A stretch of DNA of 35,556 nucleotides from contig JADGJH010000061.1 of the NCBI GenBank assembly GCA_027596945.1, positions 1 to 35,556 on the forward strand. The letters run 5' to 3'. This document shows, piece by piece, positions 1-11,809 of the stretch. Source of the DNA: Physocladia obscura (lineage: Eukaryota > Chytridiomycota > Chytridiomycetes > Chytridiales > Chytriomycetaceae). The first letter of the stretch is position 1; every line of letters begins with the position of its first letter. A program made the position numbers and the translations under genes. The notes beneath the pieces are model-generated. The model was not told where the DNA came from. It ran no database searches and saw only the letters and a program-made list of their open reading frames with translations.

Positions 1-3000
1 ACCACAACTTCAACGACTGCAACCAGTCTAACAACAACACCAATAATCACTTCTATTACATCGAACAGTTTGACAACAATAACCAGCTCAACGCCTACAA
101 CCACCACAATCACTTCTATTACATCGAACAGTTTGACAACGATAACCAGCTCAACGCCTACAACCACCACAATTTTAATTACTACCACTAGTACAGCAGA
201 CACAACAACCACAACGTCAACGACTTCAACTAGTCTAACGACGACAACAATCATTTCTTCTATTACATCAAACAGTTTGACAACGACAACAAGTTTAACA
301 CCATTTACAGACACCCCATTAACCACAACACCTACTTTAACAACATCTACAAGCACAATTTTGATAACTGCAACACGCTTAACTACTACGACGAGGTTAA
401 TATCAGCTAACACCACATCGACATTAACTAGTTCAACCACAACTTATTTTACAACTTCAACAAGTACATCATCAACAACCTCAACTACAACTTCAAAAAT
501 AACAACTTTGAGAACAATAGCGACAACAATAGCAACGACAAGTAGCACAGCTGTGACAATAACGACCAATTTAACCACAAATTATCCAACAACTTCAACA
601 AACGCGACGGTAACAACGTTAACGACAGCTACAAAGACTACAATTTTGATTACAGCCAGTACAAGTAACACCAAAACAGAAACAAGTAGTAAAACTAGTG
701 CAGCAATACAGACAAAACCAACCATATCGACAACGATAGAAACAGCAAAAGTTACAATTATTGTTGTAGAACCTAATACAATAACAACAGCCACAACAAT
801 AACAGAAATAATCATCGGTACCAGTACATCTGCTGAAACAAAAAATTCCACAGTTTTTTCAACACTTGTAAGACTTTGAAAAACGGACTTTTTTGCCGTT
901 TTCTTATTTTATTTTTTTATTTTTATTTTTATTTTTATTTTTTATTTTTTAATTTTTTTTGTATTTGGAAATATCTACTCCAGAATTTTGTGAATGCCAC
1001 CACAACTTCGACAACACCGACTTCAACAAAACTTGCAGCTTCTTTGACTTCAATGACATCCACACAAACCTTTGCCGGAATATCAATCACAACTTTAACA
1101 TCCAAAAGCTCAACAATATTGACAAACGCGACTCCAAAAACTACACAATCAACTACCACTCCGAGTTTAATAGCACCTACGTCAACAACAACTAGTTCAG
1201 TCACAGCTTATTCAGCGAATTCATCAAGTACTACAGATTCTTTAGTTCTCGTAAGAATTCGAAAGATCCCTCTTTTTTGTTCAATAACAAAGTTTCTCTT
1301 TTCCACAACAGAATTTTCCGAATACCACCACACCATCTGCACCATCATCTTCAACAACAACAACTTTAATAAAGTTCATAACTTCTTCAACGTCAACAAA
1401 ATACCCAACAGTTTCGACCTCAGTAATATTAAGGTCATCTTCAACATCCAACAGTTCAACAACAGTAGCACGCACAACTTTGACGAGTATTGCCTTATCA
1501 ACTACTGCCACGAGTTTGGCAACATTTATAAGCGTCACACCAACTACAACGACCTTTTTAACCGCAAATTATCCAGCAAACTCAACAATTACTGTCCTTG
1601 TAAGAATTTGAAACTCTATGCAAATTTTTTGTCTTTTTTTGTAACAATTTGCTTTGCCCTCCAGACTGCTCTTAGTGCCACAACAACTTTGACGCCAAAA
1701 ACATCAACACCAACAACTTTAACCAATTTCTCGATGTTAACTCCATCCACATCATTTTTGACTTCTAAAACATCAGCTAGAAATTCACCATCTAATAGTT
1801 CAACAAAATTGACAAGTGCGACTGTAACAACCACAACACAATCAAATACTAATACTATTTCAGCAACTTCTACAAGCGTCACAGCTACATCAACAACTGA
1901 TTATTCACGTTCAGCATCAACGTCATCTTTGACATCCACCACAACATCGCAGATGATAGGTGTAAAAGTTGAAAATTTGCAAGTGAAACTTTCTGAATCG
2001 TCAACTGCTACAAATTTAATGTCAAATTTGATTGTTAAATCTACTTTGAGCGCACCAACAACCATTTTAACGGCTTCAGTGTCAAATTTCACTCTGTCAA
2101 CAGCTTCAACTTTGAATTTGGCAAAAGAAATGGCAAACACTCCGACTTTTTCAAAAAATGCAAGTGTTGCCTCATCCTCAACAACAGCGAACTCAATTTT
2201 GTTGTCACCATCAACTGGAATAAATACATCAAAGATCAATTCCACCACAATAGCCACAATAGCGATACTCACTACCACACAAACCGCAATTGGAGGTTTC
2301 ACATTTACGCAAAATTCAAATGGCGCAATAATGCAAGCTACAAGCTGTGATTGGACTGGCGGAGACATTGGAAATTCTACTGAATCATCAATTACGTCAT
2401 GTGAAACTGCGTGTGTTTCTCTTCCGGACTGCGCTTACTTCACGTTTTCCAATAAGGTTTGCTATTTCAAAACCACACAAGTAAACGCAGCACCTATCAG
2501 TAATTCTGTGAAAACGGCGATTTGCGGATACACAACTGGGAAAACAACAGCACCTGCAGCTGCTGTAGTTACCTTTACTGCAAGCAATAATGGAACCATG
2601 ATGATCGCGAAAGGATGTGATTATTGGCTGATTGGAGATATTGGAACAGTTTCTTCGGAGGGTGGAGATTCGTGTGCGACTGCTTGTTTTTTTGACTCCA
2701 AGTGCACACATTTCACGTTTTTGAGCGGAGTTTGTTATCTCAAAACGATCAGCAATGGCCCAAAACCGATTGCTCGGACTAGCAATTATGTGTGTGGGTA
2801 TACTTCTTTGGTAGGTGAATATGATGCGCCGTCAAGTATTTTCAATGCAAGCAATAGCCTTGCTCAGTCTACGGTAACACTCTTGTCACAACTTATTTTT
2901 GTCGTCCCAAAATATTAAAATACAATTTAGAATTCTCCAAGTACGAGAACAAGCATCATATCTTTATCATCTATTGTGTTGGGCAAGTTAAATTCAAGCT

Positions 3001-6000
3001 CTTTGACAGCAGCAACTTTGATATTGACATCATCAACAAGTTTGAAAGTTTTGCCATCTTTAGTAACATTGTCCACATCCACATCTTTACCAACTTTGAC
3101 AGCATCAATGACTTTAACAACACCCACAACAATTCTTACTTCCAAGACAACTATTTCAACTGTAATATCATCAAGTTTGGCATCTTTAATGCAGACAACT
3201 ACATCCACCACACCAACAACTACTAAATTTTCGCAAACTGGATCTATTTTGGTGTCTAACATATTGCCCACCACACATGTAAGAAAAAAAAAGATATGTT
3301 CATGTTGATGAGCATCACAGATGCTTTTTTTAACCAAAATTTATTTTCATCAATTTTATTTTTAGACATATACATTAGAAAATATGTTCTCATACTCAAT
3401 TTTGACAAACTTTGGGTCAACTTCGATCGAAACGGTAATTTCTGTTTTTTAATACATTTTCAGATTTTATTTTATTATTGTATCCTCAATTTTTTCTCTC
3501 TGAAATTAAATTTTTCACAAACCCAGGCCTCTCCAATTTTTGTTTCAAAAATACTCTTGTCAAGTTCATCCGGATCAATAGTTCCTTCTTCAACAACAAA
3601 TACTGTAACGCATGTGACAACAACTGTAGGTCTGAAAATCGATGATGTTCAGGCAAAAGGTCCAGCTACATCAACAACCACTAGTTTGACAGCATTGAAT
3701 GCAACATTAGGATTAAATGTCAATTCAGCTCAACAAACTACGGCTTCAACATATTTCACAGCCTTTTTCACTACGGGTGTGACAAAAACTCAAACTTTTA
3801 CGAAAACTACAGGTTTTGGTTTAGCCTCAACAACAAATTCTATTGTATTGTCAACTTCATTAGGAATGAAAGCTTCAATTTTCGCCTCGACAACCAAATA
3901 TACCCCAATTACCACAACGGCGATACTCACTACCACACAAACCGCAATTGGAGGTTTCACATTTACGCAAAATTCAAATGGCGCAATAATGCAAGCTACA
4001 AGCTGTGATTGGACTGGCGGAGACATTGGAAATTCTACTGAATCATCAATTACGTCATGTGAAACTGCGTGTGTTTCTCTTCCGGACTGCGCTTACTTCA
4101 CGTTTTCCAATAAGGTTTGCTATTTCAAAACCACACAAGTAAACGCAGCACCTATCAGTAATTCTGTGAAAACGGCGATTTGCGGATACACAACTGGGAA
4201 AACAACAGCACCTGCAGCTGCTGTAGTTACCTTTACTGCAAGCAATAATGGAACCATGATGATCGCGAAAGGATGTGATTATTGGCTGATTGGAGATATT
4301 GGAACAGTTTCTTCGGAGGGTGGAGATTCGTGTGCGACTGCTTGTTTTTTTGACTCCAAGTGCACACATTTCACGTTTTTGAGCGGAGTTTGTTATCTCA
4401 AAACGATCAGCAATGGCCCAAAACCGATTGCTCGGACTAGCAATTATGTGTGTGGGTATACTTCTTTGGTAGGTGAATATGATGCGCCGTCAAGTATTTT
4501 CAATGCAAGCAATAGCCTTGCTCAGTCTACGGTAACACTCTTGTCACAACTTATTTTTGTCGTCCCAAAATATTAAAATACAATTTAGAATTCTCCAAGT
4601 ACGAGAACAAGCATCATATCTTTATCATCTATTGTGTTGGGCAAGTTAAATTCAAGCTCTTTGACAGCAGCAACTTTGATATTGACATCATCAACAAGTT
4701 TGAAAGTTTTGCCATCTTTAGTAACATTGTCCACATCCACATATTTGCCAACTTTGACAGTATCAATGACTTTAACTACCCCAATAGCAACTTTGGCTTC
4801 TAAAATATCTTTATCCACAGAGGTGTTCACGATTTCGATGTTTTCAACGATATCTGCTGTACCGACAAGTTCAATTTTTTCGACCTCAGAAAATATTATC
4901 GCTTCAAAAATATCAAATATCATCTCTTGGGTTTCAGAAAGGGTTATTTCAAGTTCAAGCAAAACGGTAAATCGTTTTTTATTTTTCTTATTTTGCTTTT
5001 AGTTTCGTTTGCGAATGTTATTTTTACACAGCAATTTTCATAGGCCACAATAAACTCGCGCATTTCAATTGCAAAAACTTTGCCGCCAAGCTTGTCCACA
5101 TCCATTTTGAAACCTGCAGCAGCAACGATGACAACAAGCGTAGCTCTTCCTTTCGAGAATTTCTATGCAAACGGCTTTGAAACTTCAACTACCACGACTT
5201 TGATGTCAGCAGTATCAAGTGTCGAATCGTTCTCAAGTGTTTCTTTAATTCGGCAGACTTCAACTTTTTTAACTTACGCTTTGCCTTTTACCACGGCTAT
5301 AACAAAAATACAAAATTTTACAAAAGATAGTTTTACCATAACAAGCAGCACTGCATTAACAAGCATCACTAATGCCAAAAGTCTCTTACCACCGTCTCGA
5401 ACTTTACAATTCGCAACTACTTCAACAGTAACCGGTATTGCAAAACAACTGACTTCATTGATTTCTTTTTCAAGCAATACAATCACTTCAACGGTAGGAA
5501 ATTAAACCATAGCATCGTGATTTAACTTTATTAGTAGACTTCAACATCTTCAACAGCCACGACCACAAATATTTCTCTCAAGATCAGTTCCTCAGCAATC
5601 AGAGACGCAAATAGCACCAACATCGCAGTTCTAAGGAAAACCTCAAGTGGCATCTCGTTTTCCCGTTCCTCAAACTTTGGCAACCAATCGTCAACAAAAA
5701 CAACTTGGTTAACTACTGTGTCAAGTGCCACTACATCAAGCATAATTTCTAGTATAGTTGCAATAACAAACAACAATTTATCAACAAGCTTCACGGTTAC
5801 TTCAAGGACGTCCAGCTTTACAAAACCAGTGACTTTTTTGACGTCTTTGAAAAGTTTAAATGTGCTCTTGGTAAACAGAATTATTACAAATTATCGAATG
5901 TAACTCTTTTTACAGACATCGTCAAGTTCTTTGACAGCTACAACTTCAACGATTTCCAGCAAAGTCAGCTTTTCCACTGGCAGAGTCTCGAATGCTGCAA

Positions 6001-9000
6001 ATATTGCAGTTCCGAAGACAACGTCAAGTAGCAGTTCATTTTCCAGTTCTTCGAGCATTGCCAACTTATTATTGACAAAAATTGCATCTGCGAGCAGTTT
6101 ACAGAGCTCTGTTAAATCGAGCGAAAGATCTAGTACAGTTGAATCAACAAAAAGCATTCCATCAACAGATTTCACTAAAAGTCTCTCACCACCGTCCCGA
6201 ACTTCCCAACTATCCGCAAGTTTCATAACTACTTCAACAATACCCACCGTTGCAAAACAACTGACTTCATTGCCCTCTTTTTTGAAAAATGAAATCACTT
6301 CAATGGTAAGAGATTAAACTATGACTTCGACAATCTAACACTTTAACAGACGTCAACCTCTTTAACGACCGCAAGCTCAAACATTTCTCTCAAAATAAAC
6401 TTCTCTACAATCCGAGACGCAAATAATACCAAAATCGCAGTTCCAGAGAAGACTCCAAGTGGTATCTCATTTTTTAGTTCCTCGAGGGTTGTTAGCCAGT
6501 CATCAACAAAAACGACTTGGGCAACCACTTTGTCAAGTGTCGCTACATCAAACATAATTTCTAATTCACGTACAACAGCAAACAAGAATTTATCAACAAG
6601 CTACACAACTGCCAAAAGTCTCTCGCTGCCGTCCCAAACGACAAAATTATCCTCAAATTTGACAACTACTTCAACAATATCCAAATTTACAAAAATATTG
6701 ATTTCTTCAACGTTTTTGAAAAATTTGAATTTTTCCTCGGTAAGAAACAGAAGTAATTATTAAATTATCGAGTGTAACTCTTTTTACAGACATCGTCAAG
6801 TTTTTCTACAGCCACGACTTCAACAATTTCCAGGACGATCAGTTCTTCCACTAGCAGAGACTCTAATGCTGCAAATATTGCAGTCCCAAAGACGACTTCA
6901 AGCAGCAACTCATTAACCCGTTTCCAGAGTATTGCCAGTTTATCTTTGACAAAAACTGTCTGGGCTAGTAGTACACTAAGTTCTTCCGGATTGAGCGAAA
7001 AGTCTAATATAACTGAATCAACAAAAAGCAAGCTATCAACAAGCTACACCAAAAATCTCTCATCGTTCCAAACAACAAAATTATCCTCAAATTTGGTAAC
7101 TACATTTAACTTTACAAAACCATCGACTTCTTCAACATCTTTGGAAACTTCGAATGTTTCCTTGGTAAGAAACGGAAATTTTATTAATTATTCAATGTAA
7201 CTCTTTTTGCAGACGTTGTCGAGTGTTTCAATAACGTCAACTTCAAACAGCTCCAGTAAAATCAGCTTTTCCACTAGCAGAGATTCGAATGCTACAAATA
7301 TTGCAGTTCCAAAGGTGACTGCAAGCAACAGTTTACTTTCTCGCTCTACGAGTATTTTCAGTGTTTCATCAACAAAAACAACGTGGATGGACACCACTTT
7401 AAGTTTAACTGTATCAACAAAAATCTCTGAGACCAATTCAGCCACTATCAGCATTTTATCAACGAACTTTACGGTTGAAAAAAGCCTCTCACCGCCGTTC
7501 CGAACATCAGCATCATCCATAAGTTTCGCCACTATTTTAACAACAGCGAACTTTATACAGACATTATCGAATTCTTTTATAGCTACAACTTCAACAATTT
7601 CCAGTAAAGTCAGCTCTTCCACTGGCAGAGTCTCGAATGCCGTAAATATTGCCGTTCCAAAGTCAACGTCCAGCAGTAGTTCAATTTACCATTCCCCAAC
7701 CACTACCAGCTTTTCATTGACAAAAACTACACAGGCGAGCAATGTGTCAAACTCTACTGAATCTAGCGAACGGTCTAATACAGCTGAATCAACAAAAATC
7801 AATGTATCAACAAGCTCTACTGGCACTAAAAGTGTGTCACATTTATCCACAACTTTCGCAACTACTTCAATAGTACCCATTGTTGCGAAACAACTGACTT
7901 CATTGCCTTCTTCTTTGAAGAATGAAATTACTTCAATGGTAAGAAATTAAAATATGACTTCGGCAATCTAATTCTTTTCACAGACCTCAACCTCTTTAAC
8001 AACCACAACTGCAAATATTTCTCTTAAGCTCAGTTCTTCAACATTTCGAGATGCAAATACTACCAAAATTGCAGTTCCAGAGAAGACTTCAAGTGGTATC
8101 TCATTTTCTCGTTCCTCGAACGTTGGTATCCAATTATCAACAAAAACAACTTTGATAACCACTGCGCCAAATTTTACTGCATCAAACATAAATTCTAATG
8201 CAGTTACAGCAGTGAATAAAAGTTTATCAACAAGTTACACTGCTGCAAAAAATCTCTCACTGCCGTTCCAAACGACAAAATTATCCACATATTTCGCAAC
8301 CACTGCAACATCATCCAGCTTTACAAAAATATTGACTTCTTCAACTTTGTTTAAAACTTTGAATGTTTCTTTGGTGAGAAACGAAATTATTATTAATTAT
8401 CGAATGTAACTCTTTTTACAGTCATCGAGTTTTTCTACAGCTACAACGTCAACAATTTTCAGTAAGATCAGTTCCTCTACCGGCAAAGACTCGAATGCTG
8501 TCAACATTGCAGTCCCAAAGACGACTTCAAGCAGTATCTCATTAACCCGTTCCGTGAACATTATCAGCGTACCATCGACAAAAACTTCCTGGATTAGCAC
8601 CAGTTTAAGTTCAACTGTATCAAATAAAAGCTTTGATACCAATTTAGCCTTTAGTATCACTTTATCAACAAGCATCACAGTTGGCAAAAGTCTCTCATCT
8701 CCGTCTCGAACGGCAACATTATCCACAAGTATTGCAGTCACTTCAAAAGCATCCAGCCTTACAAAACAATGGACTTCTTCAACGTCTTTGAAAAATTTAA
8801 ATGTTTCCTCGGTAAGAAAAGAAATTCTTTTCAAAATTATTATAAATTATTGAATGTAATTCTTTTTACAGACATCTTCGATCTTTTCTACACCTGCGAC
8901 CTCAAAAATCACCAGCAAAAGCACTTCCTCTATCAGCAAAGACTCGAATACTGCCAGTATTGCAGTTTCAAAGACGGCTTCAAGCAGTAGCTCATTTTTT

Positions 9001-11809
9001 AGTTCCTCAAGCATTGTCATCTTATTATCAACAAAGACTACTACGTGGACTGGTATCGATTCAACTGTATTAGCAAAAAGTTCTACTACCAATTCAGCCA
9101 CTATCAGCACTTTATCAACGAGCTTGACAGTTGACAAAAATAAGGAACAACAGTCCCGAACGTCAGCATCATCCATAAGTTTGGCCACTACTTTAGCAAC
9201 AGTGAAATTTACAAAACCATTGACTTCTTCAACGTCTTTGAAAAATTTGAATGTTTCCTTGGTAAGAAATTGAACTATTATAAATTATCGAATGTAACTC
9301 TTTTTACAGACATCGTCAAGTTCTTCCACGTCTGCAACAATTTCCAGTAAGATCAATTCTTACACTAGTAGAGACTCGAATGCTGCCAACATTGTAGTTC
9401 CAAAAACACCGTCAAGCAGCAACTCATTTTCCAGTTCCTCGAGCATTGGCAGCTTATCATTGACAAAAACTTCCTGGACAAGTAATGTGCCAATTCTAAC
9501 TGGATCAAACAAAAGTTTTATTACATATTCAGTGGCGAAAACAAATTCATCAACAAGTCTCACTAATGTCAAAAGTCTTTCACCTGCATCCAGAACTTCA
9601 GTATTATCTACTAGCTTTGTTGCTGTTTCAAAATCATCCAATTATATAAAGCCACTGACTTCTTCTACGTTTTCTGTGAATAATGTGATTATTTCCTTAG
9701 TAAGAAACGGAATTATTGATATTAACAAATCCAACTTTTTTGCAGACATCATCTAGTGTTTCGACAGCTGCAACTTCAAAAATATTCTTGAGTTCTTCCA
9801 CGCCTACTACTTCAAATATTTCTAACAAGATCAATGCTTCTACAATTAGAGATCCAAATGTTGCAAATTTAGTTGTGCCAGAGACAATTGCAAGCAATAT
9901 TAGCAAATCAACTCTGTCAATGTCAAACAGTATATTTTTTACCACATTGTCAACCGAGATAAGTGCCAAATTATCATTCACTTTAGCCAGCAACACATCC
10001 ACAATGATTGCTTCAACTACAATATCTTCAAGCTTAAAAGCATCTACAGTAACCTCAAACTCACTTACAACATCTAGTACTTACACCACAAATTCGACAA
10101 GTTTGGCGTCCTCTTCAATAGTATCTCAAACGTCCACAACTTCAAATAGTTTAGCAACGTCTCGGGCATCAATAACAGCAACTAGCACCACTTTATCTTC
10201 CACAACATTCAGTTCAACATCTTCAAGCAGTTCTTTAACCAATTCTCCAGCTTTTTCAGTAAGAATCATTTAATGAAATTTAAATCCTTTAACTTTTATT
10301 ATAGATTTCATCGTCTACAACGTCAGTCAGCATATCTTTTTCCACAAATACAAATGTAAATATTATCAGTGCCGTAGTTTCAAACAAAATTTCAAATTGG
10401 TTGGCTTTATCTAGCATTTCATCAATTATCACATCTTTAACTGAGACAAGCACCACAACATCATCCACTACAACCACTTCATCAACTACTTTATCTACAT
10501 CATTTTTAAGCTCAAAAACATCACAAACAACGCCAAACATATTTAATATAACATCTACCACAGGCAGTAGCATTTCCACAATAAATTCATCAAGCTCCAC
10601 AACTTCGACACCATTTCGAAAGTCAATTTCAACAACAAGCTCCGCTAACTATTCCACAACATCTATTTCAAAATTTTCAAGCAGCTCTTCCGGTACATTT
10701 TTACAAAAAACCTCGAACTCTTCGGTAAAAACCTGAAAAATGCATTTTGTTCATTTTTTCTGACTTTTTTATAGACATCAGGATCATTCATGTCAACTTC
10801 CTCGTCATCGAGCAGTTTTTCCACTGCCAAAAATTTTAATGAGGTTAATATTGTGGAGCCAAAGACAAATTCAGGAATAATAGTAACTGCAACCAGCAGT
10901 ATTTCAACTTCAAAAAGCAGTATTGTTAGCTTAAAAATGGAAGCTGTCACACCTGTTGCCATCAGCAGCAGCAGCGTATCCGCCAATCCAAGCTTTTCAA
11001 GTGCTGGATCAATTGTATCAATATCAAAAGCTGGTGCAAATGCCCCGGGGGCAGTGCTTGGGAAAACTTTAACAACTGCTGCCTCTTTGCTTAGATCAAC
11101 TGAGGTTTATTTTCCGAATACTAGAATTTCCATAGCCACTACTACTGCTAAGCAACCGTGTGCAACACCATGGAGTATCAGTACTGCTTATCTTACCGTT
11201 GGAACATATGTCAGTCTAAGTGGATATAATTGGTATAACTTGGTTCCGGTTCAAGTCGGAGAGCAAGAACCAACTTCAACAAACTCAAAGTGGAAAATGA
11301 TTGAGGCTTGCACCTCTTCGATTGGAAATATTAATCGCAATGCAGTGGGGGCATTAAATCCACTTGGAATTGCTCCGTTGGTGGGTGGAGTTAAAACATC
11401 GACTGTCACAAGCATTTATACTGGAAATCAGTTTATCCAAGATGTTAATAATCTCAGCACAAATAATACCAGCGTCTCAGAAAACTCACACGTTAATATA
11501 GTGGCAACGGTACTTGGGGTTGTTGGATCCCTTTTAATTGTTGTCGTTGGGTTGATATTTGCAATTCGTCAAAAAAATCGTGTAAAAGATGTTGAAGGGT
11601 CTGGAAATTCAGCAATTTGTTCTCAACAAATTATTACTAATGTAACCTCAAGTACGACTGGAACAGAAAATGGCATTAATGTTTTGTTTCTTGCTCGAAC
11701 AAATGAATATAACAGGAACGAGAGTCATGCAATTTGCGATCAACAGTTCATGGCAACTCTGAAATGGCAAGAAGACAGCGGAAGTCTCTCTCCTATACCC
11801 TCATATTAA
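1..11809 (+). CDS. Giant Thr/Ser-rich modular cell-surface protein (5' end outside window)
   Basis: One multi-exon gene, open at the left edge; the window holds about 3,498 codons. Proposed exons: 1-867, 984-1250, 1312-1599, 1665-2810, 2931-3278, 3366-3434, 3527-4468, 4589-4966, 5044-5493, 5538-5870, 5916-6305, 6350-6739, 6790-7164, 7213-7938, 7984-8373, 8422-8811, 8872-9261, 9310-9699, 9746-10258, 10305-10724, 10775-11809. Every junction falls between codons (phase 0), nearly all donors are GTAAG-like, and most acceptors follow a pyrimidine run. The protein is mostly Thr/Ser with few charges, as expected for an O-glycosylated stalk. It carries two pairs of PAN/Apple-like domains, repeated exons of about 130 codons, a CBM5/12-like domain and a C-terminal transmembrane helix, so it should be a type I surface protein, perhaps an adhesin for chitinous substrate. 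No signal peptide is visible because the start is missing. Whether all exons belong to one transcript is inference; consistent phase and composition favour it. Confidence 0.7.
48..173 (+). repeat. Two tandem 63-bp units in the Thr-rich stalk
   Basis: The units 48-110 and 111-173 match with one base difference seen (CAACAAT versus CAACGAT). The 63-bp period is 21 codons, so the duplication keeps frame and lengthens the Thr/Ser stalk. A shorter echo follows near 259-290. Confidence 0.85.
2262..3084 (+). repeat. Perfect long direct repeat, copy 1 (PAN exon end, intron, next exon start)
   Basis: The stretch from GCGATACTCAC to about 3084 reappears at 3920-4742 with a constant offset of 1,658 and no difference that I can see. 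Weaker similarity continues to about 3118. The repeat covers the 3' part of a coding exon, all of intron 2811-2930 and the first half of the next exon. Identity in the intron as well as in coding sequence means very recent duplication, gene conversion, or an assembly duplication. Confidence 0.9.
2290..2802 (+). other. Tandem PAN/Apple-like cysteine domains, copy 1
   Basis: Within the exon 1665-2810 the Thr/Ser-rich sequence gives way to two similar cysteine modules of about 80 residues. Each begins with a GxFTFTxxNNG- or VTFTASNNG-like strand. Each has a Cys near the start (TSCDW, KGCDY), a C-x3-C pair (SCETAC, SCATAC), two further Cys around an FTF core (DCAYFTF...VCYFK, KCTHFTF...VCYLK), and a final CGYT. 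Six cysteines per module in this order fit the PAN/Apple fold, which binds protein or carbohydrate. The family call rests on cysteine spacing and the C..F..F...CY..K core, not on a search. The exon ends right after the second CGYTSL, at a phase-0 GTAGGT donor. Confidence 0.65.
3920..4742 (+). repeat. Perfect long direct repeat, copy 2
   Basis: Second copy of 2262-3084. After 4742 the copies drift (ATCTTTAC versus ATATTTGC), then diverge completely by about 4777. The intron lies at 4469-4588 here. Both copies preserve the reading frame on both sides. Confidence 0.9.
3948..4460 (+). other. Tandem PAN/Apple-like cysteine domains, copy 2
   Basis: This is an exact copy of the first pair, 1,658 bp downstream, at the end of exon 3527-4468. 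The preceding 100 or so residues (Thr/Ser-rich, with KIDDVQAKGPATS) differ from the matching part of the first exon, though KVENLQVKLSESS there looks related. Within the cysteine modules the translated residues are the same. Confidence 0.65.
5044..10258 (+). repeat. Tandem array of homologous phase-0 exons in the surface-protein gene
   Basis: Eleven consecutive exons encode variants of one Ser/Thr-rich unit. Lengths in codons are 150, 111, 130, 130, 125, 242, 130, 130, 130, 130 and 171. A signature resembling RDSNAxNIAVPKTTSS sits near the start of nearly every unit, and most end in SLKNLNVSL just before the donor. The introns are homologous too: most start GTAAGAAAC and end TAACTCTTTTTACAG followed by ACATCGTCAAG-like exon starts. 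A second intron type (GTAAGAGATTAAACTATGACTTCG-like) follows the exons ending near 5493, 6305 and 7938. The unit signature recurs once more near 10817-10870, just before the C-terminal module. Exon 8872-9261 has no early ATG but is fully open and 130 codons long. Confidence 0.85.
11159..11311 (+). other. Probable carbohydrate-binding module (CBM5/12-like, chitin-binding type 3)
   Basis: Fifty-one residues bounded by Cys contain CATPWS, AYLTVGTYVSLSG, NWYNLVPVQVG, EPTSTNSKW and KMIEAC. The order W, AY-x2-G-x2-V, G-x-W/Y, EP, W, C follows the chitin-binding type 3 pattern found in chitinases and fungal surface proteins. Aromatic residues at the expected binding positions are kept. The family is inferred from the pattern only. 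Position next to the membrane anchor is unusual, since binding modules more often sit at the exposed end. Confidence 0.6.
11498..11566 (+). other. Single transmembrane helix and short cytoplasmic tail
   Basis: About 23 hydrophobic residues (VATVLGVVGSLLIVVVGLIF) are followed by a basic stop-transfer stretch, RQKNRVK. About 80 hydrophilic residues then run to the stop at 11809. With the Thr/Ser-rich region upstream this gives type I topology: stalk outside, short tail inside. An AATAAA lies near 11826 just after the stop and may serve as a polyadenylation signal. Confidence 0.8.

Noticed and set aside
582..2368. Long minus-strand open frames rich in Val, Ile and Asp opposite the surface-protein gene
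   Set aside because: They are the antisense of Thr/Ser/Asn repeats (ACA/ACT/TCA codons read as Val/Ser/Cys), which naturally lack stops. No domain and no gene structure of their own.
2811..2918. A protein ending in VVPKY as the true end of two separate PAN proteins
   Set aside because: A phase-0 GTAGGT donor at 2811 and TTTAG acceptor at 2930 lead into another Thr/Ser exon in frame, so the stop is probably intronic. Kept as an alternative if intron retention occurs.
8769..8990. 73-codon plus-strand ORF crossing the intron near 8812-8871
   Set aside because: It runs in a different frame from both neighbouring repeat exons, and its content (Phe/Lys/Gln) is not that of the gene.
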